The notes: generated by a model not told the origin, from the letters alone. DNA of 64,000 nucleotides from Xanthomonas nasturtii (GCF_001660815.1 NZ_LYMI01000017.1:1-64000), one strand, 5' to 3'; positions 37,072 to 46,105 are shown, counted from the stretch's first letter. Numbers and translations: made by a program.

Positions 37072-37908
37072 TCACGCAGTTCCCCTGCATTTCGGGAACT
37101 GGCTGCAACCTAGAAAGTTTTTGCTAGTGCGCCGATTCTTTCTCTGCACAAGCCCGCTGCCGCAGCGCGGGCAGCTTGGGGCGGCGATCGTTGCAGAGGC
37201 AGTGGATTCTGTGGAAGCGAAGTGGGATTCGACGCGTGCCACTTGTGGTATCGGTTGCGACGCTGCGTGTAGTTGCACTGCTCGAATGATTCCCAGCAGC
37301 TGCTCCCCACCAATCAATTCAATCGGCTTGCCTTCTGCAAAGCGCTGCGCGTCCTTCGTGTAGGTTCCGATACAGGCGATCTTGACCGCGTGGGCTTGGT
37401 GATGAGCGAGCAGGCCAAACATTTCCCGCACGACGCTGACGCCGACCTGCTGGCGCTTCCATTGCTTGCATTGCACCAGCGTGCGGCGGCCGTCCTTGCG
37501 CAGGATCAGGTCGATGCCGCCGTCGGCGCCGCCCAGGCCAGTTTCTTCGACGCTGTAGCCCTGGCGGCGAAAGGCTTCGCCCACCAATCGTTCGAACTGG
37601 CGCCAGCCGCCGGCGGCCAGGCTCTCCAGGCTTGTGCGTGTTTCCAGAAAGCGCTGCCGGCTGCGTGTGCCCAGGTAAGAGAACAGCGCGGCAAGCCAGC
37701 AGACGCCGAGCAGCGTCCACGCCAATGGCGCGAGCATCCCGCTCGATTGCTGGGCAATGCCCTGCGAAAGCATCCCGCCGTGTTGAGAAAACCACCAGCC
37801 GATGCCGTAGCGCACAGCAAGATACGCAGCGACTCCTGCAACCAAGCCACCCGGCCACGGTAATGCAGCCAATGCTTCAAACCCGGTTTTCTTCTTTCTG
37901 CGTCCCAT
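37072..37908 (-). CDS. Mrr-like restriction endonuclease with topoisomerase zinc finger
   Basis: A 278-residue membrane-anchored nuclease-like protein. Residues about 15-35 and 60-80 are hydrophobic. The Mrr/REase core is FERLVGEAFRRQGYSVEETG, GGADGGIDLILRKDG and TLVQCKQWKRQQVG, giving the (D/E)-QxK catalytic pattern. A four-Cys topoisomerase I-type zinc ribbon (CPRCGSGLVQRKN...FLGCSQFPKC) ends the protein. The start at 37908 (MGRRKKKTGF) matches relatives. Members probably cut modified or foreign DNA; the substrate is unknown. Confidence 0.85.
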   Translation of the reverse strand: MGRRKKKTGFEALAALPWPGGLVAGVAAYLAVRYGIGWWFSQHGGMLSQGIAQQSSGMLAPLAWTLLGVCWLAALFSYLGTRSRQRFLETRTSLESLAAGGWRQFERLVGEAFRRQGYSVEETGLGGADGGIDLILRKDGRRTLVQCKQWKRQQVGVSVVREMFGLLAHHQAHAVKIACIGTYTKDAQRFAEGKPIELIGGEQLLGIIRAVQLHAASQPIPQVARVESHFASTESTASATIAAPSCPRCGSGLVQRKNRRTSKNFLGCSQFPKCRGTA

Positions 37909-38142
37909 GCAAGAACCCCCGTCCCAGCTTCGACCATAGCCGCTGCAACAGGTTTTGTCAGCAGAGCATCTGCGCCGTTGCGAGCAATCTTCCACCAGAC
38001 ATCAGCCACACGCGCTCGAAAGTGAGAAACCAAATTCTCGCTCCACCGCTTGAGGCCGCTTATGCGTCCATCAGCGCGCCCGCGTGCGTCGGAGTATTAA
38101 TGCCCTCGCGAAACCTCAGGGCCAAAGCTATTTCGTGCCCTC

Positions 38143-39795
38143 TCATACCATCCGGGGCGGCGGAGTGATCGATTGTTCGCGCTGCTGCTCTTGTTGCTGG
38201 GACTGTTGCTGCCGCTGCGTCTCACCTAAGGACTGCAATTGCGCCAGAGACTGTTCAACCGGCTGTGCAATGGCGTCGTTGGTCTTCATGTGCGCCATCT
38301 TGTGTGCGGGATCGTTCAACGCCCCCTCTACAACGAACAGGTTCTCGCCTTGTCGCACAGACTTAGAGTTCTCGCTCAACACGACATGATCGATTCTTGT
38401 CAGCCCATTCTCTTTAGCTAAGTACGCGCTACTTGCTGCCAGCCGTGCGCTGTTGTCGTCGTACTCACGGCCGAGGCCTTGCTCAAGGCGGCGAACGGCA
38501 TCTTCGGCTTGGCGATGGAGCGGGTCCTGTGATGGAAGCAAGGAACCATGCCTAGGCACCACGGGCGGTTGATCATGCAGCGTTGGCTGCGCTGGTTCTT
38601 CCGATCCGCGCAATGGATTTGCATGTGGATCGACATGCAGCAATCTACGCGCCTGACCATTTTCGTTGATGTTCAGATCTGTGGTTCCGTCATCGTTACG
38701 CACACGCGCAAGATTCTGCCGCTCAACACCGCTCCAAGCACCATTCAAGAATGCGTGACCCTGACCTGTCTTGTCCCAGGTCACCAAGTCGTTACCGGCA
38801 GCATAAAAGCCGGCACCATTGAATCGCGTTGGGTCTGCCCGGTCCGTTGAAGCATTTTGATAGGTAGCGCCACGATCCAGCGCGCTCACGAATTCCTCTG
38901 CACGGTTGTAGTGCAGAAACAGGTTTTTCACCGCATGGTATTCGTGCGCCAAGTTTTGGCCTGCCTGCGGCGCATTGAGTGTTGTCGGATCCACAAGCGG
39001 GCTGGCGGCCACATTGGTCCATGCTGTTGCAAGCGGGCTACGTGAATCCGCATTGCGCAATGCATTTACCACCTCGGCGCCCTCCAGCGCTTTGTCTCGC
39101 CCAGCTTCCAGATAGTCGCCACGTCCAGTCGCCCTTGGATTCAGATCATCAATGGCGGCACTCACATCCGTGAGCGAATGGTACTGATTTGCCTCGATGT
39201 CGCGGATCATCGGCGCGGTACGCGTTTCGTTCTGATTGTAGGCCTTCCCAACCATCGTCGCCAACCTAACTTGGTCGTCCAGAGACGCATTCTGGTAGAG
39301 CTCACTCCGCTGCAAGGGCGCGATAGCGCGATCCATCAACTTGTCGATTTGCGCCACATCGCGTTGATGTACCCAGCTGATGCCCTCGTTAGAAGAAAGG
39401 AATGCGTCCAGCTTGGATTTCACTTCAGCATCGAGCGGCCGACCGGCATCGACGCGGATAGCGCGGCCGTTACGGCCAAGATCGGCGACTGTCTGATCAA
39501 CCTGCTGTTGGCTGAGAACAAGATCTTGCTGCTGCCCATGCGCCCATTGTTGATAGGCATTCACGAGGTCCCTTGGAACATTCTCCCCGTTAGGCATGTT
39601 CGGCTGATAGTGCTGTCCCAAGTCAGTTTGGATGGTGCCGATCGTGTAGCCACTGTTGTCGGCCGGCTCTAGCAACGGTGTCCTGAGATTGTCGCCAGCG
39701 ACCTCCAATTGATAAGCGGCATAGCCGCTTTCGGATGACACGCCGACGGCAAAGTACAGCGTGGCCCGCAACTCCTGATCTGTCAGCCTGCTCAT
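38143..39795 (-). CDS. XVIPCD-containing type IV secretion effector (X-Tfe)
   Basis: A 550-residue protein whose last 130 residues are a textbook XVIPCD, the domain VirD4 recognises to export bactericidal effectors in Xanthomonas: DPLHRQAEDAVRRLEQ, GLTRIDHVVLSE, FVVEGALNDPAHKMAHMKT, then a Gln-rich tail. The N-terminal 130 residues (SGYAAYQLEVAGD, NSGYTIGTIQTDLGQHYQP) resemble peptidoglycan-degrading toxins, but I cannot place the fold surely. The start overlaps the stop of the next gene by four bases (ATGA). That next gene is a lipoprotein, the usual immunity partner. The T4SS itself is outside the window. Confidence 0.92.
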   Translation of the reverse strand: MSRLTDQELRATLYFAVGVSSESGYAAYQLEVAGDNLRTPLLEPADNSGYTIGTIQTDLGQHYQPNMPNGENVPRDLVNAYQQWAHGQQQDLVLSQQQVDQTVADLGRNGRAIRVDAGRPLDAEVKSKLDAFLSSNEGISWVHQRDVAQIDKLMDRAIAPLQRSELYQNASLDDQVRLATMVGKAYNQNETRTAPMIRDIEANQYHSLTDVSAAIDDLNPRATGRGDYLEAGRDKALEGAEVVNALRNADSRSPLATAWTNVAASPLVDPTTLNAPQAGQNLAHEYHAVKNLFLHYNRAEEFVSALDRGATYQNASTDRADPTRFNGAGFYAAGNDLVTWDKTGQGHAFLNGAWSGVERQNLARVRNDDGTTDLNINENGQARRLLHVDPHANPLRGSEEPAQPTLHDQPPVVPRHGSLLPSQDPLHRQAEDAVRRLEQGLGREYDDNSARLAASSAYLAKENGLTRIDHVVLSENSKSVRQGENLFVVEGALNDPAHKMAHMKTNDAIAQPVEQSLAQLQSLGETQRQQQSQQQEQQREQSITPPPRMV

Positions 39796-40283
39796 GAGTC
39801 GCTTTCCGTGTCTGCACAGGTTTCGGATGGAATCTGCTTGCCCTTGATATCAGGGTGCAAGGCGATATCTCGCTTATATGCATCGCCGAACTTCTGGTAG
39901 CGAACCAAGGCCCGCTTTTCAAGAACGAAGTAATCTTCTTCCCCCGAAAAGTTGGGACATGCCTCATAGCCTGCCTCGCCATCATCGCTGCAGTAGCGAA
40001 CGTAGAGCTTTCCGCTACGCACTTCCCCTTCCAATTTTCCGCCACCCCCACGCGCGTTGGTTCCTTCGCTCCACTCTCCCGTGACATGGCTCTTCTGCTG
40101 ATGGAGGTCAACGCTCAGAAAGTGGCCAGAACCGCAGGCGGTGGCGTATGCCCACTTGTTTGCAAAGTTACCGACCGTCGCACCAGCCGGTGGCGAAGCA
40201 TTCGAGCATGCTGCACTCAGCGCCACTACGGTGAGTGACATGCAACGCATGATCTTCTTGTTGAACTTTATTTGAGCTGTCAT
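39792..40283 (-). CDS. Lipoprotein, probable immunity protein (X-Tfi) for the effector
   Basis: A 163-residue protein with a lipoprotein signal peptide ending in the lipobox SAAC at about residue 26. The mature domain has several Cys (ATACGSGHF, VRYCSDDGEAGYEACPNF) and is probably periplasmic. It is translated first and overlaps the effector by four bases, the arrangement described for X-Tfe/X-Tfi pairs, where the lipoprotein protects the producer's own periplasm. The ATG at 40283 gives a long n-region; M12 or M15 would also work. Confidence 0.85.
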   Translation of the reverse strand: MTAQIKFNKKIMRCMSLTVVALSAACSNASPPAGATVGNFANKWAYATACGSGHFLSVDLHQQKSHVTGEWSEGTNARGGGGKLEGEVRSGKLYVRYCSDDGEAGYEACPNFSGEEDYFVLEKRALVRYQKFGDAYKRDIALHPDIKGKQIPSETCADTESDS

Positions 40284-40640
40284 TGAACGCTTCCTTGATC
40301 TGCGCTATCGGCGAGTCGGCGTAGGACACAGCGACTTTACTGTAAGTAGCAATTTTGAATTTGTTGACGGTCCAAGAAATCGCAGTTAGGCCATTGGCAA
40401 AAGGCACTACTGGGAAAAATGACGCTTTTCCGCGCGCCGATCACAGGTTGGTGTCTGGAAGCAGGCGCATTCACATCTCCTTGGGATAGAGCTGCAGCAT
40501 TGCCTAACGTGGCGTCATGCGTATCGCCTGTCAGACCTGTTGCCGCCGAGGCGTTTCTGTTCACTTTGCAGAGATGAGGAGGAAACGGCAAACGCGGGCA
40601 AGGTACGATGCCAGCCCTGTTCATATGAGCGCGCCTTGTT
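40284..40640. other. Intergenic region upstream of the immunity/effector operon
   Basis: About 360 bases between divergent genes. It should hold the promoters of the effector operon (left) and the pseudouridine synthase (right). I see no supportable gene or motif. Confidence 0.5.
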
Positions 40641-40646
40641 GTGGCC

Positions 40647-41543
40647 ATGCTTCCGGCACGCCCGATCCTCGATGGCATCCCCGCCAGCCAGTTCCAGCTG
40701 CCACCCGGCCCCTGGTCCACGGTGTTGGAAGCGCTGTGCGCGTGCTTTGCGGGTGTGGATGCTGCCACCTGGCGGGACCGCTTCGCGCGCGGGCGTGTGC
40801 TGGATGCCGAAGGCCGCGCGCTCGATGCCTCCGCACCGTATCGCCTGGGCGCGGAGATTTTGTACTTCCGCGAGGTGGTGGACGAGCCGGTCATTCCGTT
40901 TGCCGAGACCGTGGTGCACGCCGACGCGCACGTGGTCGTTGCCTGCAAGCCGCACTTTCTGCCGGTGGTGCCCGCGGGCGCTTATGTGCGCGAGACATTG
41001 CTGACGCGGTTGGTGCGGCGCTTGGATAACCCTGCATTGGTGCCGCTGCACCGCATCGACCGCGATACCGCAGGGCTGGTGCTGTTTTCCGCCAACCCGG
41101 CAACACGCGGCATCTACCAGGCGCTGTTCTGCGAACAACGCATCCGCAAGCACTATCTTGCGATCGCACCGCCGCTGCCGGGGCTGATGTTTCCGTATGT
41201 GCATCGCAGCCGGCTGGAGCCGGGCGAGCCGTTCTTCCGCATGCGCGAGGGCGTGGGCGAGCCGAATAGCGAAACAGTGATCGACGTGGTCGCGCGCGGC
41301 GAGCACGCATGGACGTATCGGCTGGAGCCAGTCACCGGGCGCAAGCACCAGTTGCGCGTGCACATGGCCGCGCTGGGCGCACCGATCCTGCATGACCGCT
41401 TCTATCCAGAGCTGGAAGATCAGCGGCCCGATGATCCGGAGCGGCCGCTGCAACTTTTCGCACATACGCTTGCATTCGATGATCCGATGACCGGTGATCC
41501 TCGGCGCTTCACCGCGACGGTCGGACCGACAAAATTGGCTTGA
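40647..41543 (+). CDS. RluA-family 23S rRNA/tRNA pseudouridine synthase
   Basis: A pseudouridine synthase of about 298 residues. The catalytic block LHRIDRDTAGLVLFS carries the essential Asp (residue 138 from the ATG at 40647; a GTG two codons earlier is also possible). EPVTGRKHQLRVHMAALGAPIL is the second family motif. The N-terminal domain has a short S4-like part (TVLEALCACFAGVD). The exact RNA target cannot be read from sequence; it is closest to the RluA-like stand-alone group. Confidence 0.9.
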   Translation: MLPARPILDGIPASQFQLPPGPWSTVLEALCACFAGVDAATWRDRFARGRVLDAEGRALDASAPYRLGAEILYFREVVDEPVIPFAETVVHADAHVVVACKPHFLPVVPAGAYVRETLLTRLVRRLDNPALVPLHRIDRDTAGLVLFSANPATRGIYQALFCEQRIRKHYLAIAPPLPGLMFPYVHRSRLEPGEPFFRMREGVGEPNSETVIDVVARGEHAWTYRLEPVTGRKHQLRVHMAALGAPILHDRFYPELEDQRPDDPERPLQLFAHTLAFDDPMTGDPRRFTATVGPTKLA

Positions 41544-41661
41544 GACGCGAGCCTGTGCTTCGCTGAAAAATCAGACGAAATATCTGGTTTTCAGATATCC
41601 GAAGAAGCGCGCTACGGTGGCCTTGCGGACATCCCGTCCGCTCACGTCGAGGACGGACGCC

Positions 41662-42000
41662 ATGACCACTTCGAAAGCCATTACGACCAATACCCGGCAG
41701 CGCGCTCGGCTAGCGGCCAGGATACAAACGTCCGAAGAGCCCTTCACCTTCGGCGTCACCCTGCAGCAGATCGACCAGTTCCACACGCTGCTGCGCACGA
41801 TCACTGCGCAGAGCGACATGGTTGCGGTGTGCAGCGGCAAGCCGCTGGATGCCACCAGTCTGTCGGTTCTGGGCGAGAGCATCTTCAATGCCGCCCGCGC
41901 GGTGCGCGGTGTGGTCGACGAGATTTACGAGCAGCGGCTCGGTGGCGATGGTCCGGACGATGCGGCCGAAGCGAGCGGGCAGCGCGGCGCCAGGGTCTGA
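41662..42000 (+). CDS. Small hypothetical protein, helical
   Basis: A 112-residue protein without signal peptide. The central block FGVTLQQIDQFHTLLRTITA and the later SLSVLGESIFNAARAVRGVVDEIYEQ form two amphipathic helices. It resembles small Xanthomonas-specific regulatory-type proteins, but I cannot name the family. The start at 41662 follows an AGGACGGACGCC ribosome-binding region. Confidence 0.65.
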   Translation: MTTSKAITTNTRQRARLAARIQTSEEPFTFGVTLQQIDQFHTLLRTITAQSDMVAVCSGKPLDATSLSVLGESIFNAARAVRGVVDEIYEQRLGGDGPDDAAEASGQRGARV

Positions 42001-42028
42001 CCGGGCGCCGCGTGCAATCGCATCAACC

Positions 42029-42484
42029 TCAACGCACCCTGTACAACACCGCCGCACCCGGCCTGGGTTCGAACATCGGCACGGTTTGCTGTTTGAGCGC
42101 GGTGCCCTTCGCATCCCACACCAGCGTTTCGACGGGGTAGTCGTCCTTGCGGGTCATCGTGCCGATTCGTTGGACGATCACGGTCTTGGCGGCCGGCACG
42201 TCCGGGTTCCAGGCGAACACGCCCAGGCGGCCGTAGAACACCGCCGGCGCAGCGGCATCCAGGCGGCGGTCCGGACACATGACCAGGCCGCGTTCCAGCA
42301 TCACCCGCAGCGCGCCCACGGGCACGGCCTTGACGGTGGGGCTGGTGCGTTCGGTGCTGTGGCCGGGGCAGACATTGGCCGAGCGGGTGATCATGTCTTC
42401 GGCCACCTGTCGGTCGGATTGGGCCAGCGCCGGCAGTGCGGCGGTGGACAGGGCAAGTACGGCGAGCGCGGATTTCCAGGGCAT
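42029..42484 (-). CDS. Exported hypothetical protein
   Basis: A 151-residue protein with a clear Sec signal peptide (MPWKSALAVLALSTAALPALAQS, cleavage at ALA-QS). The mature domain is about 130 residues with two Cys (ANVCPGHS, LVMCPDRR), perhaps one disulfide, and a beta-rich end. No family recognised. An ATG five codons upstream is an alternative start. It converges on the small helical protein gene. Confidence 0.7.
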   Translation of the reverse strand: MPWKSALAVLALSTAALPALAQSDRQVAEDMITRSANVCPGHSTERTSPTVKAVPVGALRVMLERGLVMCPDRRLDAAAPAVFYGRLGVFAWNPDVPAAKTVIVQRIGTMTRKDDYPVETLVWDAKGTALKQQTVPMFEPRPGAAVLYRVR

Positions 42485-42786
42485 CTGACAACTCCTCATG
42501 AGGTGACACTCCAATACTGCAGCCCGTTGACTTGCAGGCTGCTGCCAGTGACGCGCCCGGAGCCTAGCAACCCCCGCGTTAAACACGGCGAAGGCCGGCG
42601 CCGCCTGGCCGCGGGTGCATGCACGCCGCAACCAGCCCGCCGCCGCCCAGGGCATCAACGCCGCAGCGGCCGGCCGCTGGGTAACGCAACGGTTGCTGAC
42701 GCTGGGATCGCGTGTCAGGAGACTCCCGATTGAGCCGCAGTGGTGACACCGATAGCGTGCGCGCAATCACACCGCTGGATTGCCCC

Positions 42787-43188
42787 ATGGAACGCGCCGA
42801 CCTCATTGCATCACTGCTCACCGGCATGCGGCGTGCCGAAGACTTCCGTGCGCAGGCGTCCATCTACAGCACCGCGCATAGCCAGCAGATGGAGGTCGAC
42901 CACGGCAAGGCCGCCGACGCCGAGCTGGTGCTGTCGCTGTTCGCCTTCACACCGGAGCACATCAAGCTGCTGGGCAGCGCCGGCATCCAGGCCCTGGGCG
43001 AGATTGTCTGCCACGCCTGGGCCTTGAACGGCGGCAACACTGAGGCGCTGATCGGCTGGTTCCGCAAGCCCATGAACGCATTGGACGGGCAGACGCCGGC
43101 CGCCCTGGTGCGCAGCGGCCGCCTGCAGGTGCTGCTGCTGGTGCTCAGGCAGCAGCTGGAGTGGGAGCTGCCGAAGCGCTCGGCCTGA
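42787..43188 (+). CDS. Hypothetical protein with MbcA/ParS-like C-terminus
   Basis: A 133-residue cytoplasmic protein. The C-terminal part IGWFRKPMNALDGQTPAALV resembles the DUF2384 (MbcA/ParS/Xre antitoxin) toxin-binding motif, where W..P...L.G.TP is conserved. No RES-domain toxin gene is adjacent, so a TA role is not supported. The N-terminal helix begins MERADLIASLLTGMRRA. Upstream in-frame codons allow a longer start. Confidence 0.55.
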   Translation: MERADLIASLLTGMRRAEDFRAQASIYSTAHSQQMEVDHGKAADAELVLSLFAFTPEHIKLLGSAGIQALGEIVCHAWALNGGNTEALIGWFRKPMNALDGQTPAALVRSGRLQVLLLVLRQQLEWELPKRSA

Positions 43189-43269
43189 AGCGCGGTCCCG
43201 GCGCCCGTCGCGTTTGACGCGCGTGCGGCCGGCGCGCCCGTCGGCAGCGCCGGCCGTGCATCGGCGCGC

Positions 43270-44205
43270 TTACTGCTTCGGTCGCGCCACCGCGTACATC
43301 TCCCAGGCGATCTTCTTCATCAGGGCGTTGCTGTCGTCGCCCTCCTTGTATAGGTCGAAGTGGGTGCGGCCTTCCAGGTAGCGGAAGTCGCTCTTGGCGC
43401 CCAGGCCGTCCAGCACCGCCTGGAACTTGCGCGCCGCGCCATCCAGGTAGAACGTGTCGGCGGTGCCGACGATCAAGTGGATCTTGCCGTCCAGATCCGG
43501 CTTGAGCGTGGGCATTGCGCCGCCAAGCGCGCGGCGATGTCGTAGTGGGTGCGCCAGTAAGCCACCACGGCCGGGTCGACGGTGCCGGTGTCGCGGTCGA
43601 ACATCGGCAGCGGCCGGCCGTCTGGCCCGCGCGGGGAGAACACTCAGTCGAACGAAGTGAACTGGCCGCCGTATTGGCCCAGCACGCGTTCGAGCTTGGC
43701 AAAGGTTTCCAGATCGGCCACCACCTTGCCCTGGTCGCGGATCAACGGCACCTTGCTGCCGTCGGCGTGCCGGTACATGTTGGCGTTGGGCGCATACAGA
43801 TCCGGCCCGGTGAAGTCGTGGAAATCGCTCGAATCGGGCGAGGTGGACCAGGTGCCGCCGAACAGTTTGGGGTAGCGCGTCTGCGCAGTCATAGCGTGGC
43901 CCAGCCACCGGACGAATGCCCGTTCAAGAACCGGCCCTTGGCCTTGCCGTCCATCTTGTACTGGCGTTCCAGCGCGGGGATCAGTTCTTCGGTCAGTGCG
44001 GTGCCCCAGGGGCCGTTGTTGACCGAGTCGGCGAACTCGCGGGTGCCGGTGGGCGTGGACTGGTCCAGGAACACCCAGATCATCGGCGGCATCTGCTTGG
44101 CGGCCATCGCGGCCCAGGTGGACGCGATGCTGCCGGCAAAGCGGTTGTAGTTGCCGCCGAAGCCATGGGTGACATACATGGTGGGATAGCGTGATGTAGC
44201 GATAG
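43270..44205 (-). pseudogene. Decayed alpha/beta-hydrolase esterase
   Basis: Three frames together rebuild the C-terminal two thirds of a putative esterase: YVTHGFGGNYNRFAG and the nucleophile elbow GHSSGGWATL in the first, FGGTWSTSPDSSDFHDF in the second, and IHLIVGTADTFYLDGAARKF with the terminal RTHFDLY (catalytic His) in the third. A one-base shift near 43890 and another near 43510 separate them, and a TGA at 43644-43646 replaces an expected Trp codon (TGG). The N-terminus is missing, cut by the IS5-like remnant at about 44200. Confidence 0.85.
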
Positions 44206-44460
44206 CGCCTGCTCCAACGCACTCCACGGCAGCCGATGGCTTAGTTGAACCAGTGGATGGCGCAGGTCGATCTGGTTTTCCAGACGCGAACGAAACAACT
44301 CATCGGCAGGTAAGTGCTCGGCAGCGGGACGGCGTGTGCGCATGGGCGAAAACTGCCAGAAACCAGTGCGTACATTAACGAAAACTGACAGTTCCAGCAC
44401 GCCGAAAACGCGGGAGACGCCCTGCAATGGATGTGGTTTGGGGGTTTTTCAGGGGCGACT
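44195..44460 (-). mobile_element. IS5-family (IS1478-like) 5' end remnant
   Basis: From the ATG at 44343 the minus strand encodes MRTRRPAAEHLPADELFRSR, then LENQIDLRHPL and LPWSALEQAL, the N-terminus of IS1478-type IS5-family transposases. It stops matching about 45 residues in, where it meets the broken esterase. Upstream, CCCCTGAAAAACCCCC near 44445-44455 may be the IS left end. The rest of the element is gone, probably by deletion after insertion. Confidence 0.6.
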
Positions 44461-44799
44461 AATGAGGTTGAGGTGAAAGAATTTGCAACGTTGGACGCTG
44501 ATTCTCCATTGAGCAAAGAGAACAGTTGAAATCAAGAAAATTATTCAACTGCGCGAATTCAGCTAGGCTAGTCTGAAATCAGATTTATGTGTGGTTTTAT
44601 TGTCGGGCGTGCATAAGGCGCCAAGACTTGCGGGACTTCAAGAGCTTTCGGTCCAGGTCAGCTGCGAGGCCTGCTTGACCGTTGGCACAGATGACCTCAT
44701 CTGTATGTGGTAATTCCAGAAAATCTTGCTCAAACGGTGGATCCAGTCACGCGCACCTTGGCTTGAGTTTTTAGCTAGGTCCAGCAGTACAACTCAATC
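44461..44799. other. AT-richer intergenic region
   Basis: About 340 bases with no supportable gene. It lies between the IS remnant and the end of the ParE-fusion gene and is AT-richer than its flanks, compatible with leftover foreign DNA. Confidence 0.5.
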
Positions 44800-45915
44800 T
44801 CACCGATACGGCCCTGGCCCGCGCCACACCGGCTCGCCCTGCTTGTAGACCTCCATCATGTTGATGACCTCGCGGGCATCGCCGATGTCTTTCAGCTCCG
44901 GGGAATCCGGCGGCAGCAGGCGGCATTTGCTGGAGCCGCGCTTGAGGGCCACTTCCAGTGGGCAGACCATGCGGTATTGGGTGCCAGGCAGGATGATGGC
45001 CACTTCCTTCATGCCCTGGTCGCGCCAGTTGCGTAGCTGGGTTTCGCTGCGTACTTCGTAATAGACCTGGTAGCCGCCGATATCCAGGCTGGGTTGGGCG
45101 TTGTTGCGATCGCGGCGGCGGCCTTCGCTGATGGTGGGCGTGTTGGACATACCGTCTTCGGCGGCGTCGGCTTGCTCTTCGAGCATGCCCGGCGGGCGGC
45201 CGGTCCAGGTTTCGGGGCGGCGCTGCGGCGGCGACGACGGTTCGGCCGGCGGTTGCGGTGGGGTGGGGCGCTGCACCGGTTGGGTCTGGCGCTGCTCGAC
45301 CAGGCCGCCGCGGCGGGTGTTGCCTGCCGGCGGGATCGGGTTCTTGGCGGTCTTGACCAGCGTCGATTGCACCGGCGAGGCGGCCGGCGGCGGCTGCACG
45401 GGCGCGGGTTTTTGCGACGGAGGGGTCGGCGTCGGGGAGGGCGTGGGCTGATCGGGTTGGGAGGTGTCGCCGACAAAATCCACCTTGGTGCGGCCACCGC
45501 TGGCCGAGCCTTGCGGCGGGGTCATGGTGGGGGTGGAGGCCGACAGCAGGATCAGCAGCATCAGCACGTGCAACAGCGCGCTGATCAGCGCGGCAATCCA
45601 CGGTTCGATGCGTTCGATCAGCGGTTCGGTCCGTGGTAGCCAGTCGCTGGCATCGAGATGGACATGCAGCACCTGCAGCGCGTCGTCGCGCACGCGGTAG
45701 ACCAGCACGTACGGGGTTTGCTTGACCACCCACTCGCGGGTGCCGGCGACGCGGCCGGCGCGCCCGCGTCCGGGCTGCTCGGCCAGCGTGCGGGTGGCTT
45801 CCAGCACCTGCCGCGCCATCGCTGCGGCGGCGGTCGGGTTGAGCGCGTGGTAGTGATCCTGGGCGTGGGCAAGCTGCGTGACGGCCGGGACGGTCCAGTC
45901 ACGCCGTAACATCAA
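44800..45915 (-). CDS. ParE/RelE-type toxin domain fused to a membrane/proline-rich protein
   Basis: A 371-residue protein in two parts. Residues 1-97 are a complete ParE/RelE toxin fold (AVTQLAHAQDHYHALNPTAA, TREWVVKQTPYVLVYRV, LQVLHVHLDASDW). An amphipathic stretch leads to one membrane helix (about 107-127). A long Pro/Gln/Thr-rich region follows, and the protein closes with a conserved-looking C-terminal domain of about 110 residues (GYQVYYEVRSETQLRNWRDQ, KRGSSKCRLLP). The second part resembles TonB-like periplasmic-spanning proteins in plan only. An ATG-like start between the parts is lacking, so it reads as a true fusion. Its antitoxin overlaps it upstream. Confidence 0.75.
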   Translation of the reverse strand: MMLRRDWTVPAVTQLAHAQDHYHALNPTAAAAMARQVLEATRTLAEQPGRGRAGRVAGTREWVVKQTPYVLVYRVRDDALQVLHVHLDASDWLPRTEPLIERIEPWIAALISALLHVLMLLILLSASTPTMTPPQGSASGGRTKVDFVGDTSQPDQPTPSPTPTPPSQKPAPVQPPPAASPVQSTLVKTAKNPIPPAGNTRRGGLVEQRQTQPVQRPTPPQPPAEPSSPPQRRPETWTGRPPGMLEEQADAAEDGMSNTPTISEGRRRDRNNAQPSLDIGGYQVYYEVRSETQLRNWRDQGMKEVAIILPGTQYRMVCPLEVALKRGSSKCRLLPPDSPELKDIGDAREVINMMEVYKQGEPVWRGPGPYR

Positions 45916-46105
45916 CGCCCCATCTGGCGAACAGTGCGCTCACCTGTGCCGGAGCGGTAAACGCGCCATGCTCTGCAGCGGCAATGCCGTCCTGCACCGC
46001 GGCCTGGAAGCTGGCAGCGGCCACGACGCGGATCACGTCGTCCCATCCGGCAGCATCGGGCAGCGTGTCGATCAGCGTATGTGCGTCTTGCTTGATGGCG
46101 GACAT
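45899..46105 (-). CDS. Antitoxin-like partner of the ParE fusion
   Basis: A 68-residue protein, MSAIKQDAHTLIDTLPDAAG onward, with a WDDVIRVVAAASFQAAVQDGI helix. Its pattern matches short antitoxins that precede ParE genes (DAHTLIDTLPDxxxWDDV). It overlaps the fusion gene by 17 bases, so the two are co-translated. No DNA-binding motif is obvious. Confidence 0.75.
   Translation of the reverse strand: MSAIKQDAHTLIDTLPDAAGWDDVIRVVAAASFQAAVQDGIAAAEHGAFTAPAQVSALFARWGVDVTA

Noticed and set aside
44800..45560. C-terminal half of the ParE fusion as TonB
   Set aside because: It has the helix and Pro-rich plan, but the TonB C-terminal motif (YP) and an ExbBD neighbourhood are missing.
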